From: Streptomyces caniferus
GTDB taxonomy: Bacteria; Actinomycetota; Actinomycetes; Streptomycetales; Streptomycetaceae
Direction: 5' to 3'
DNA length: 64,000 bases
Assembly: GCF_009811555.1 (NCBI RefSeq)
Contig: NZ_BLIN01000005.1
Span: forward strand, 1,869,501 to 1,933,500
This document shows, in pieces, positions 40,260 to 48,017 of the stretch; the first letter of the stretch is position 1; each line of letters begins with the position of its first letter. Both the position numbers and the translations under genes were made by a program. Under the pieces are notes generated by a model. That model was given only the letters and a program-made list of their open reading frames with translations. It ran no database searches and was not told the DNA's origin.

Positions 40260-41510
40260 ATGGACTTCGCATTCGACGCCCGTACCGAGGAGCTGCGCGA
40301 GAAGCTCCTGACGTTCATGGACGAGCACGTCCATCCGGCCGAGCGGACCGCCCATGAGCAGCGGGCCGCGCTCGCCTCGCCGTGGGACACCCCGGTGATC
40401 GTCGAGGAGCTGAAGGCGGAGGCCCGCAGGCAGGGCCTGTGGAACCTCTTCCTCCCCGACGCGGAGCACGGCGCCGGGCTGACGAACCTCCAGTACGCGC
40501 CGCTGGCCGAAATCACCGGCCGCAGCCCCCAGTTGGCGCCCACCGCGCTGAACTGCGCGGCGCCGGACACCGGCAACATGGAGGTGCTGGCGCAGTTCGG
40601 CAACGAGGCGCAGCAGAAGCAGTGGCTGGAGCCGCTGCTGGCCGGTGAGATCCGGTCGGCGTTCGCGATGACCGAGCCGGAGGTGGCCTCGTCGGACGCC
40701 ACCAACATCGAGACGCGTATCGTGCGGGACGATGGGGGCACCTCCCGCTCGAGCGGAGCCGAGAGTGGGGGAGACTACGTCATCAACGGCCGCAAGTGGT
40801 ACATCTCCGGCGCGATGAACCCGCTGTGCCAGATCTTCATCGTGATGGGCAAGACCGATCCAAACGGCGCGGACATCCGCCGCCAGCAGTCGATGATCCT
40901 GGTCCCGCGCGACACCCCCGGCCTGGAGGTCAAGCGTGCCATGCAGGTCTACGGCTACGAGGACCACTATCACGGCGGCCATGCCGAGGTGGTCTTCCAC
41001 GACGTACGGGTGCCGGCGGGGAATCTGATCGGCGAGGAGGGCGGCGGCTTCGGCATCGCCCAGGCCCGCCTCGGCCCCGGCCGGATCCACCACTGCATGC
41101 GGCTGATCGGCATGGCCGAGCGCGCCATCGAGCTGATGTGCCGCCGCGCGGTGACCCGTACGGCCTTCGGCAAGCCGCTGGCCCAGCAGGGCGTGGTGCA
41201 GGAGTGGATCGCGGACGCCCGGGTGGCGGTGGAGCAGCTGCGGCTGCTGGTGCTGAAGACCGCCTGGCTGATGGACACCGTCGGCAACAAGGGTGCCCAC
41301 ACCGAGATCCAGGCCATCAAGATCGCCACCCCGCGCACCGTCGTGGACATCCTCGACAAGGCGGTACAGCTGCACGGCGCGGGCGGCGTCAGCCAGGACT
41401 TCCCGCTGGCGGAGCTGTGGGCCGGCGCCCGCACGCTCCAGCTGGCGGACGGTCCGGACGAGGTGCACCAACGGTCGCTGGCGCGCCGCGAATTGAAGCG
41501 CTACCTGTAG
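40260..41510 (+). CDS. Acyl-CoA dehydrogenase (ACAD10/11-like) with an in-frame repeat insertion
   Basis: A 416-residue flavoenzyme. Features are FAMTEPEVASSDATNIET, GRKWYISGAM, the arginine-rich RTAFGKPLAQQGVVQEWIADAR and the C-terminal LHGAGGVSQDFPLAELWA typical of ACAD11-like enzymes. It directly follows the APH-like kinase gene by 7 bp. Between RIVRD and DYVINGRKW an extra stretch GGTSRSSGAESGG is encoded by a 41-bp palindromic repeat (40733-40773). The position corresponds to the loop before a beta strand of the middle domain, so activity may persist. Followed by a strong terminator. Confidence 0.9.
   Translation: MDFAFDARTEELREKLLTFMDEHVHPAERTAHEQRAALASPWDTPVIVEELKAEARRQGLWNLFLPDAEHGAGLTNLQYAPLAEITGRSPQLAPTALNCAAPDTGNMEVLAQFGNEAQQKQWLEPLLAGEIRSAFAMTEPEVASSDATNIETRIVRDDGGTSRSSGAESGGDYVINGRKWYISGAMNPLCQIFIVMGKTDPNGADIRRQQSMILVPRDTPGLEVKRAMQVYGYEDHYHGGHAEVVFHDVRVPAGNLIGEEGGGFGIAQARLGPGRIHHCMRLIGMAERAIELMCRRAVTRTAFGKPLAQQGVVQEWIADARVAVEQLRLLVLKTAWLMDTVGNKGAHTEIQAIKIATPRTVVDILDKAVQLHGAGGVSQDFPLAELWAGARTLQLADGPDEVHQRSLARRELKRYL
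40733..40773. repeat. Dispersed Streptomyces-type repeat inserted in frame in the ACAD gene
   Basis: TGGGGGCACCTCCCGCTCGA, then GCGGAGCCGAGAGTGGGGGAG. The central CCGCTCGAGCGG is a perfect palindrome. From memory, close copies are common in Streptomyces intergenic DNA. Here it adds about 14 codons without a stop. A degenerate relative may lie at 53467-53510. Confidence 0.65.
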
Positions 41511-41528
41511 CGCGGGGCCGGTACCGCA

Positions 41529-41563
41529 GCCGTGCCCGAGGGGGTGGGGACCTCGGGCACGGC
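41529..41563 (+). terminator. Terminator of the kinase/ACAD operon
   Basis: A perfect 13-bp stem (GCCGTGCCCGAGG at 41529-41541, complement at 41551-41563) with a 9-nt loop, 19 bp after the ACAD stop. Confidence 0.8.
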
Positions 41564-41646
41564 CTGCGTACGGCACGGGCGCGGGGCCCGTGTCCGCCCG
41601 TCGGAGTCACCCCCGGTCGCGGTGGACCCGCCGCTATCCTCGGGGG

Positions 41647-42288
41647 ATGCGTATCGGAGAACTGGCGCGGCGGACCGGCGTTCCGGTTCCGTCGATCAAG
41701 TACTACACCCGGGAGGGCATGCTGCCCCCGGGCGAGCGCATCAGTCCGAACCAGGTCCAGTACACGGAGTCGCACATCCGGCGGCTGAAGCTGATCCGTG
41801 CGCTGACCGAAGTGGGCGGCCTGTCCATCGCGGCGGCCGCCGAGGTACTGGCCGGCATCGACGCTCCGGGCACCACCCCGTACGGCATGCTCGGGACCGC
41901 GCAGTCGGCGGTCAGCAAGGTGGCCGCCGAGCGGGGCACCGACGAGATGTGGGAACGCGCCGAGCGCGAGGTCGCGGAGCTGGTGCGGCGGCACGACTGG
42001 GCGGTGCGGCCGGAGAATCCGGGGTGGCGGACGCTGGTGCAGGTCGTGGTGGCCTACCACGAGCTCGACCAGGGCGAGCTGCTCGGCCTGCTCGACCGGT
42101 ACGCACAGGCCGCGGGCGCCCTGGCCGCCGCCGAACTGGCGGCGTTCGACGGGGTCCCGAGCCTCGACGCCCAGATCGAGGGTGCGGTGCTCGGGACCGT
42201 ACTGGGCGACGCGGCGATGGCCGCACTACGGCGCATCGCGCAGGAGGACGTCTCCCGGCGGGTGCAGGAGCGCCCTCAGACGGGGTGA
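41647..42288 (+). CDS. MerR-family transcriptional regulator
   Basis: A 213-residue regulator. The N-terminal winged helix-turn-helix (MRIGELARRTGVPVPSIKYY, then TREGMLPPGERISPNQVQY) is followed by a dimerisation helix and an alpha-helical C-terminal domain (about 80-205) without cysteines for metal sensing. The large C-terminal domain suggests binding of an organic ligand. The ATG at 41647 has CGGGGG upstream. The gene's end overlaps the 3' end of the convergent methyltransferase gene by 13 bp. Confidence 0.87.
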   Translation: MRIGELARRTGVPVPSIKYYTREGMLPPGERISPNQVQYTESHIRRLKLIRALTEVGGLSIAAAAEVLAGIDAPGTTPYGMLGTAQSAVSKVAAERGTDEMWERAEREVAELVRRHDWAVRPENPGWRTLVQVVVAYHELDQGELLGLLDRYAQAAGALAAAELAAFDGVPSLDAQIEGAVLGTVLGDAAMAALRRIAQEDVSRRVQERPQTG

Positions 42289-42917
42289 ACGGGGTCGCCG
42301 GCCGGGACGAGGTGATGCACCCGGGCCGGCGGCAGGTTGCCCAGCACCAGTTCGGTACGGAAGGTGTGCCGGTCGAGTATGCGGCGCAGCGCGTTCTGGC
42401 CGTCGAGGGCGTGGACGCGGGCCGTCTTGCCGGTGAAGGTGCGGCGCACCGTCGCGCCGCCGACGTAGCCGAAGAAGGAGAGCGTTCCGCCGGGCCGCAG
42501 GGCGCCGAGCAGCCGGTCGAAGATGTCCGTCGTGGTGGGGGCGTCGAAGTTCGCGAACGGCAGGCCGCAGACGATCGTGTCGTAGGTGCCGAGTTCGTGC
42601 TCCTGCACCAGGCCGGTGAGGAACTGCAGCCGGGGGTCGCCGCCGTAGACGCCGTGCAGGATGTCGACGAAGCGCGGGTTGGCCTCGACCAGGTCGAGGG
42701 TGTCCTCCCGGCCGAGCGCGTCGGCGATGTGGCGGGTCACCGCTCCGGTGCCGGGCCCCACCTCCAGGACCGCACGGGAGCGCCCGGGGCTCGGGACCAG
42801 ATAGCGGGTCAGTGCCCTGCCGAGCCGGGGACTGCTCGGAGCGATCGCGCCCACCTCCCGGCGCGTCCGTGCGTACTCCCGGAGAAACAGCGTCACTTCA
42901 GCCACAAGGCCACCCAC
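42276..42917 (-). CDS. Class I SAM-dependent methyltransferase (phospholipid N-methyltransferase-like)
   Basis: A roughly 213-residue methyltransferase. SAM motif I is VLEVGPGTGAVTRHIA, motif II LDLVEANPRFVDIL and motif IV YDTIVCGLPFANF. The N-terminal FLREYARTRREVGAIAPSSPRLGRAL resembles the PmtA/KsgA-like phospholipid methyltransferases. No ATG is available; GTG codons at 42917, 42905 and 42896 are possible. I prefer 42917 because a -10-like TATCAC (42930-42925) would start transcription at about 42918, giving a leaderless message. A palindrome overlaps the presumed -35. Confidence 0.8.
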   Translation of the reverse strand: MGGLVAEVTLFLREYARTRREVGAIAPSSPRLGRALTRYLVPSPGRSRAVLEVGPGTGAVTRHIADALGREDTLDLVEANPRFVDILHGVYGGDPRLQFLTGLVQEHELGTYDTIVCGLPFANFDAPTTTDIFDRLLGALRPGGTLSFFGYVGGATVRRTFTGKTARVHALDGQNALRRILDRHTFRTELVLGNLPPARVHHLVPAGDPVHPV

Positions 42918-42936
42918 ATCGGTCGTGATAGCAGAA

Positions 42937-42962
42937 CTATCGATACCGTAAGTTACCGATAG
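42937..42962. promoter_or_regulatory. Operator-like inverted repeat before the methyltransferase gene
   Basis: CTATCGATACC-GTAA-GTTACCGATAG: two 11-nt arms matching at 9 positions, around a 4-nt spacer. It covers the region where the -35 of the methyltransferase promoter should be, so a bound repressor would block it. Confidence 0.5.
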
Positions 42963-43311
42963 CGGATGAGAACACCCCCGAGCCGCGGCTGCCCTCCGAG
43001 TGTCGTCGCCCGGGAGCGCATTCCCGCAGGCCTTGCGCGCAATCCAACAAATTCCGGGAAATGCGGTGGGGGCCCTCCGGAGCGGGTCGCGGGGCGGCCG
43101 GGCTCGCCCCGATGTGCCCGTCCCGATACGCAGGGTGAGGGTGTGTGAGGGACGCCACACCGGGCGATGTGGCCAACGGAACACCGGCGACGGCCGGTGC
43201 GGGCAGCGGGAAGCCGGGCGCCGCGGCCGGCACCGCACGCCGGGGCCGGGCGGGCCGGCGGCCCCCCGGGACCACGGCGTGCGGTGCGGGCCTACGGCCT
43301 GCGGACCGGGC
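42963..43311. other. Non-coding 349-bp stretch
   Basis: Very GC-rich, with no frame showing Streptomyces codon bias. It holds the structured hairpin at 43230-43287 and a duplicated GGGCCTACGGCC (43289-43320 region) at its right end. Nothing else recognised. Confidence 0.5.
43230..43287 (-). terminator. Structured terminator after the TetR gene
   Basis: An outer 13-bp perfect stem (GCACCGCACGCCG at 43230-43242, complement at 43275-43287) encloses an inner GGGGCC/GGCCCC stem. It begins 24 bp beyond the stop codon of the minus-strand TetR gene. Confidence 0.65.
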
Positions 43312-43917
43312 CTACGGCCGCAGGGCGCGCAGCAGCAGGTCCGCCAGATGGTCCGCGACCTGCTGCGGGCTGAGCGGCCCGTCCTCGCGGTACCACGTGC
43401 CCAGGTGGTGCACGGAACCGAAGTGGTAGTCCACGACCAGGTCGGCGGGGATGTCGGCGGCGAACACACCGGTGCGCTGGCCCTCCTCGACCAGGGCCCG
43501 GAACCGCTCGTGGTAGCGGCGCCGTTCGGCGCGCACCTGCTTGTCCTTCTCCGGACTGAGCTGGTGCATCGAGCGGAAGAAGATCTTGGTGTCGTCGAGG
43601 TTGTCGATGGTGGTGACGACGACGTCGGCGGCGGCGTCCCGCAGTCTGCGCTCCACCGGCGCGTCGGCGTCCGCGAAGTGGTCGAGCCGCTCCTGCTGGA
43701 GTCGCAGGACCCGGCCGTAGACCTCGTGGAGCAGATCCTCCTTGGAGCCGAAGTAGTGGTAGAGGGCGCCCTTGGTGACGCCCGCCGCATCGACGATCTC
43801 CTGGACGGAGGTGCGGTCGTATCCCTGCTCGGCGAACAGCCTGGTGGCGGTCGCCAGCAGCCGCTGGGCCACCGGCTTCGCCCCGCCGTTGCCGTTGCCG
43901 TCCTTCGTGCCGGCCAT
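43312..43917 (-). CDS. TetR/AcrR-family regulator
   Basis: A 201-residue repressor. The helix-turn-helix is TSVQEIVDAAGVTKGALYHYFGSKEDLL (recognition helix KGALYHYF). The C-terminal ligand domain ends HLADLLLRALRP, similar to regulators of fatty-acid or steroid-ring degradation (KstR2-like group). The ATG at 43917 has AGGTGAGG upstream; an in-frame GTG three codons earlier overlaps it. It is 27 bp downstream of the acyl-CoA ligase gene in the same direction and probably controls it and the nearby SDR or ACAD genes. Confidence 0.87.
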   Translation of the reverse strand: MAGTKDGNGNGGAKPVAQRLLATATRLFAEQGYDRTSVQEIVDAAGVTKGALYHYFGSKEDLLHEVYGRVLRLQQERLDHFADADAPVERRLRDAAADVVVTTIDNLDDTKIFFRSMHQLSPEKDKQVRAERRRYHERFRALVEEGQRTGVFAADIPADLVVDYHFGSVHHLGTWYREDGPLSPQQVADHLADLLLRALRP

Positions 43918-43944
43918 CGCCCTCACCTGTCCTTCGTGCTCTCG

Positions 43945-45606
43945 TCATGCGCGGTGGCGCAGCTCCCGTCGGAGGATCTTGCCACTCGTGGTCTTGGGAA
44001 GCTCGGCCAGGATCTCCACCGCGCGCGGATATTTGTACGCCGCGAGCCGTTCCTTGCAGTAGGCGGCCAGCTCGGCGGGTTCCGGGGCGGTGCCGGGGCG
44101 GAGGCTGACATACGCCTTCACCGACTCGCCGCGGTAGGCGTCGGGCACCCCCACCACCGCGGCCTCGCGCACCGCCGGATGGCTGTAGAGGACGTCCTCG
44201 ACCTCGCGCGGCCACACCTTGAAGCCGGACGCGTTGATCATGTCCTTCTTGCGGTCGACGACGTACAGCCAGCCGCCGGCGTCCATGAAGCCGATGTCGC
44301 CGGTCCGCAGCTCGCCGTCCGGCATGGCCTCGGCGGTGGCCTCGGGGCGGCGCCAGTAGCCGGGGACCACCTGGGGACCGCGGACGGCTATCTCGCCCTG
44401 CTCCCCGAACGGCAGGTCCCGGCCGTGCTCGTCGGTGATCCGGACGACCGTGTCGGGGCCGGGGACGCCCACGGCGAGCGTGCCGGAGACCTTGTCGACC
44501 GGTGCCTCCCGGCCGGGCGGGACGCTGGCGCAGGGGGCGGTGCACTCGGTCAGGCCGTAGCCGTTGTGCAGGTACGGGCCGAAGTCGGTGCGGAACTTCT
44601 CGACGAGGGCGGGCGGCAGCGGGGCGCCGCCCGAGGACATGGTGCGGAAGGACGCGAAGTGGTCGCGGGTGACGCCCGGATGGGCCATCAGCGCCATGTA
44701 GGCGGTGGAGGGCCCGACCGTGTAGGCGGGGCGGTGCTCCAGGAAGGCGTCCAGGACGACACCGGCGTCGAAGCGGTAGGCGAGCGCGAGGGTGCCGGAG
44801 TTGGCGACGCAGGCGGCCAGTTCGCAGACCATGCCGGTGATGTGGAAGAGCGGGGCGAGCGCGAAGTAGGTGGCGCCTTCGGGCAGGCCCAGGCCGGTGC
44901 GCTGGCGTTCGGCGTTGTAGGTGATGTTGCCGTGGGTGTTGGTGGCGCCCTTGGGGGTGCCGCTGGTGCCGGAGGTGTAGCTGATCAGCGCGAGGTCGTC
45001 GGCGGTGAGCTCCGGGTCGGCCGGCACCGCGCGGATCCTCCCCGCGGTGCGGGCGACGGTCAGCAGATCGTCGGCGCCCTCCTGCGGTCCGAGCCGCTCG
45101 CCGCGCAGCACCCGCCGGTCGTCGCGGGTCTGCAGATCCCGCTCCCAGGCGGTGAGCGCGAGCCGTACGGACGGCGCCTCGGCGGCGGTGGCGCGCAGGA
45201 AGCCGTCCCAGGTGCGGTCGGCGCAGATGACGGCGGTGACCTCGGCGTCGTCCAGGATGTGCCGCATCTCGGTGGACTTGTACATGGGGTTGACCGGCAC
45301 CACCACCCCGCCGGCCTTCCACACGCCGAGCAGGGCGAGCACGAAGTGCGGGGTGTTCTGCAGCATGACCGCGGCCCGGTCGCCGCGCCCAAAGCCGCGC
45401 TCGGCGAGGTGGGCGGCGATGCCGTCGGAGAGCGCGTCGGTCTCGGCGTAGGACAGCCGGCCGTCGAAGTAGGCGAGCGCCGTACGGTCGGGGACGCGGC
45501 CCACCGCGGCCCGGAAGGCGTGCAGCGTGGTGGGGGGCGGCTGGACGGGGGCGCGCTGGGCGTCGGTGAGCTGCGCCAGCCACGGCATGTCCTGGTAGGA
45601 GGTCAT
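43945..45606 (-). CDS. AMP-forming acyl-CoA ligase
   Basis: A 553-residue adenylate-forming enzyme. The P-loop is LISYTSGTSGTPKGA, followed by HGNITYNA; the YGLTEC motif, the adenylate-binding GELRTGDIGFMDAGGW and the hinge DRKKDMINASGFKVWPREVE are intact. The catalytic lysine is in LPKTTSGKILRREL. The enzyme activates a carboxylic acid to its CoA thioester; a medium or long-chain substrate is likely, but chain length cannot be read. The ATG at 45606 starts MTSYQDMPW. It is grouped with SDR and TetR genes on the minus strand. Confidence 0.9.
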   Translation of the reverse strand: MTSYQDMPWLAQLTDAQRAPVQPPPTTLHAFRAAVGRVPDRTALAYFDGRLSYAETDALSDGIAAHLAERGFGRGDRAAVMLQNTPHFVLALLGVWKAGGVVVPVNPMYKSTEMRHILDDAEVTAVICADRTWDGFLRATAAEAPSVRLALTAWERDLQTRDDRRVLRGERLGPQEGADDLLTVARTAGRIRAVPADPELTADDLALISYTSGTSGTPKGATNTHGNITYNAERQRTGLGLPEGATYFALAPLFHITGMVCELAACVANSGTLALAYRFDAGVVLDAFLEHRPAYTVGPSTAYMALMAHPGVTRDHFASFRTMSSGGAPLPPALVEKFRTDFGPYLHNGYGLTECTAPCASVPPGREAPVDKVSGTLAVGVPGPDTVVRITDEHGRDLPFGEQGEIAVRGPQVVPGYWRRPEATAEAMPDGELRTGDIGFMDAGGWLYVVDRKKDMINASGFKVWPREVEDVLYSHPAVREAAVVGVPDAYRGESVKAYVSLRPGTAPEPAELAAYCKERLAAYKYPRAVEILAELPKTTSGKILRRELRHRA

Positions 45607-45670
45607 CGGGTGCGGCCCTTTCTTCCTGATCGCCTGATCATCCCTGCAGGGGAAACACCTGGGTGACGTG

Positions 45671-45704
45671 GGGTGACGCGCCGGGCCCGGCCGGCCCGTC
45701 ACCC
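45671..45704 (-). terminator. Hairpin after the SDR gene
   Basis: GGGTGACG (45671-45678) pairs with CGTCACCC (45697-45704), with additional GC pairing inside the loop, 17 bp past the SDR stop. The ligase may therefore have its own promoter, near the palindrome CCCTGCAGGG at 45642-45651. Confidence 0.5.
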
Positions 45705-45720
45705 TGCCGGGGGGGGCGTC

Positions 45721-46494
45721 CTAGGAACGGCCGCCCTCGGTCTCCTCCAACTTCTGCTGGAGGTGGTTCATCCCGCGCAGCCAGCGGTCGGGGTCCGCCG
45801 CCCGTGCGGTGTAGTAGTCCGCGACCTCGGGGTGCGGCAGGACGAGGAAGCGGCCCTCCCTCATCGCCGCGAAGAGCGCATCGGCGACGTCCTCGGGTTC
45901 CACGGCCGTGGGCGTCAGGACCAGGTCACCGGCGGTGCCGGTGGCGGCCAGCATGTCGGTGCGGACGCCCTGCGGGCAGATGGCGTGGACGTCGATGCCG
46001 CGGTGCCGGTAGGTCAGCGAGAGCCACTCGGCGAAGGCGTAGGCGCCGTGCTTGGTGACGCTGTACGGGGCGGCGGCGACCATCGTGAGCAGGCCCGCGG
46101 CGGACACCGTGGAGATGAAGCGCCCGCTGCCGCGCTCCAGCCACTCCGGCACCAGCTCCCGCGCGGCCCGGACGTGCGCCATGACATTGACGTCCCAGGC
46201 CAGCGTCCAGTCCTCCTCGGACGCCTCGGGCCCGCCGCCGGTGCCGACCCCGGCGTTCGCGCAGAAGATGTCGATGCCGCCGCCGAGCGCCTCGCGCGCG
46301 GCCGGGACGACGGCGGAGGCGTCGCCGGCGACCGCGATCGCCCCGATCTCCCCGGCGGTCTTCGCCGCCTTGGCCTCGTCCAGATCGTTGACCACGACCC
46401 GGGCGCCCTCGGCGGCGAACCGGCGGGCCAGCGCGGCGCCGATCCCGCCGCCCGCCCCGGTCACGACAACGGTCTTGTCCCGTACGGCTTCCAC
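45721..46494 (-). CDS. Short-chain dehydrogenase/reductase
   Basis: A 257-residue NAD(P)-dependent SDR. The Rossmann motif is VVTGAGGGIGAALARRFA, the NAG motif IFCANAGVG, the active-site Ser is in STVSAAG, and the catalytic YSVTK (Tyr and Lys) is present. Asp in VVVNDLDEA suggests NAD preference. It probably oxidises a hydroxyacyl-CoA or alcohol in the acid-degradation locus. An operator-like site shared with the kinase/ACAD operon lies 43-58 bp upstream of its start. Confidence 0.89.
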   Translation of the reverse strand: MEAVRDKTVVVTGAGGGIGAALARRFAAEGARVVVNDLDEAKAAKTAGEIGAIAVAGDASAVVPAAREALGGGIDIFCANAGVGTGGGPEASEEDWTLAWDVNVMAHVRAARELVPEWLERGSGRFISTVSAAGLLTMVAAAPYSVTKHGAYAFAEWLSLTYRHRGIDVHAICPQGVRTDMLAATGTAGDLVLTPTAVEPEDVADALFAAMREGRFLVLPHPEVADYYTARAADPDRWLRGMNHLQQKLEETEGGRS

Positions 46495-46536
46495 GCTGGC
46501 TCTCCCTCGGTCGCGTCGATTCGGCTGACAGGGAGA

Positions 46537-46552
46537 CTAACCAGTCGGTATG
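46537..46552. promoter_or_regulatory. Operator-like site before the SDR gene
   Basis: CTAACCAGTCGGTATG; its complement CATACCGACTGGTTAG shares the 10-nt half-site CATACCGACT exactly with the palindrome at 39134-39153. It lies between the divergent SDR and NamZ-like genes. Confidence 0.55.
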
Positions 46553-46665
46553 TCCCGGCGGAAGAGTCCCTGCCGTACCGGCCGGGTCCGTTCCGCCCCG
46601 CCGCCGCGCGCGTTAGCGTGCGCACGACACGTACCGCTCGGTTCCCCGATCACGGAGGTGTGCGG

Positions 46666-47943
46666 ATGGCTCTGTCGAGACGCGTTCTGCTCGGACGGCT
46701 GGCGGCGACCGGAGCGGCCGGTGCGGCACTGGCCGCGGGCGCGGGGCCCGCGCAGGCGGCGCCGCCTGCGCACGGCGGCGGGCGGCGGGTGCACACCGGC
46801 TTCGACCGGCTGTCCGCCGACGGCTACCGGCTCCTGGACGGCCGCACGGCCGGCATCGTCACCAACCCCACCGGCGTCACCCACGACCTGCGGCACATCG
46901 TGGATGTGATGCACGCCGACGACCGGGTGCGGCTGACCGCCGTCTTCGGCCCCGAGCACGGCTTCCGCGGCACCGCGCAGGCCGGCGGTTCCGAGGGCCG
47001 CTACGACGATCCGGCCACCGGCCTGCCGGTCTACGACACCTACAACAAGAGCGGCAAGGCACTGGCCGACATCTTCGGCGCCTCCGGTGTGGACACCGTC
47101 GTCTTCGACATCCAGGACGTCGGCGCGCGCTTCTACACCTACATCTGGACGCTGTACGACTGCATGGTGGCGGCGGCGCTGGCCGGCAAGCGCTTCCTGG
47201 TCCTCGACCGGCCTAATCCGGTCACCGGCCGGTCGGCCACCGGCCCGGTGCTCGACAAGGCCTACGCCTCGTTCGTCGGCCGGGAGCCGATCGCGCAGGC
47301 GCACGGGATGACGGTGGCGGAGCTGGCGCTGCTGTTCAACGGCGAGTTCGTGCCGCAGGCGGCCGGGCGCCCGGTGGAACTGGCGACCGCCTTGATGACC
47401 GGCTGGCGGCGCACCGACTTCTTCGACGCCACCGGGCTGCCCTGGGTGCCGCCGAGCCCCAACGTGCCCACGCCCGACACCGCCCTCGTCTACTCCGGCA
47501 CCTGCCTCTTCGAGGGCACCAACCTCTCCGAGGGGCGGGGCACCACCCGGCCCTTCGAACTGCTGGGCGCGGACGGCATCGACCACCGATGGGCCGCAGC
47601 CGCCACCGAACTGGACCTGCCCGGAGTCCACTTCAGGGAGGCCTACTTCGCGCCCACCTTCTCCAAGTTCCAGGGCAAGACGGTCGGCGGCGTCCAACTG
47701 CACGTCCACGACCGCGAGGCGTTCGACCCGGTACGCACCGGCATCGGCCTCCTGGTGACCGCGAAACGGGTCTGGGGCGGCTTCGCCTGGCGGCCGGACA
47801 ACGGCATCGACCGGCTGACCGGCTCGTCGACCGTACGGAAGATGATCGACGCGGGCGCGGGGACGGACGAGATCGTCGCCGCCTGGCGGGAGAACCTCAC
47901 CCGCTTCCGCGCACTGCGGCGGCGGTATCTGCGCTATCCGTAA
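46666..47943 (+). CDS. Secreted DUF1343/NamZ-like exo-beta-N-acetylmuramidase
   Basis: A 425-residue exported protein with a twin-arginine-type signal (SRRVLLGRLAATGAAGAALAA, cleavage after about AQA, residue 31). The domain begins TGFDRLSADGYRLLDGR and carries GPEHGFRG, VFDIQDVGARFYTYIWTLYD, LDRPNPVTG and EGTNLSEGRGTTRPFE, all typical of DUF1343. NamZ members release N-acetylmuramic acid from peptidoglycan fragments. The ribosome site is GGAGGTG 6 nt before the ATG. The assigned activity is by family. The MHS transporter gene follows 74 bp downstream. Confidence 0.9.
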   Translation: MALSRRVLLGRLAATGAAGAALAAGAGPAQAAPPAHGGGRRVHTGFDRLSADGYRLLDGRTAGIVTNPTGVTHDLRHIVDVMHADDRVRLTAVFGPEHGFRGTAQAGGSEGRYDDPATGLPVYDTYNKSGKALADIFGASGVDTVVFDIQDVGARFYTYIWTLYDCMVAAALAGKRFLVLDRPNPVTGRSATGPVLDKAYASFVGREPIAQAHGMTVAELALLFNGEFVPQAAGRPVELATALMTGWRRTDFFDATGLPWVPPSPNVPTPDTALVYSGTCLFEGTNLSEGRGTTRPFELLGADGIDHRWAAAATELDLPGVHFREAYFAPTFSKFQGKTVGGVQLHVHDREAFDPVRTGIGLLVTAKRVWGGFAWRPDNGIDRLTGSSTVRKMIDAGAGTDEIVAAWRENLTRFRALRRRYLRYP

Positions 47944-48017
47944 GGGCGTTGGGCCGGCTGCGGTCCGGGCCCGTTGCGCTCTTGACCGGCCGCTCCGCCG
48001 GGCCGGAAAGTGCGCTG

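Noticed and set aside
43000..45666. 888-codon plus-strand frame across the TetR and ligase region
   Set aside because: Antisense to genes with complete AMP-ligase and TetR motifs.
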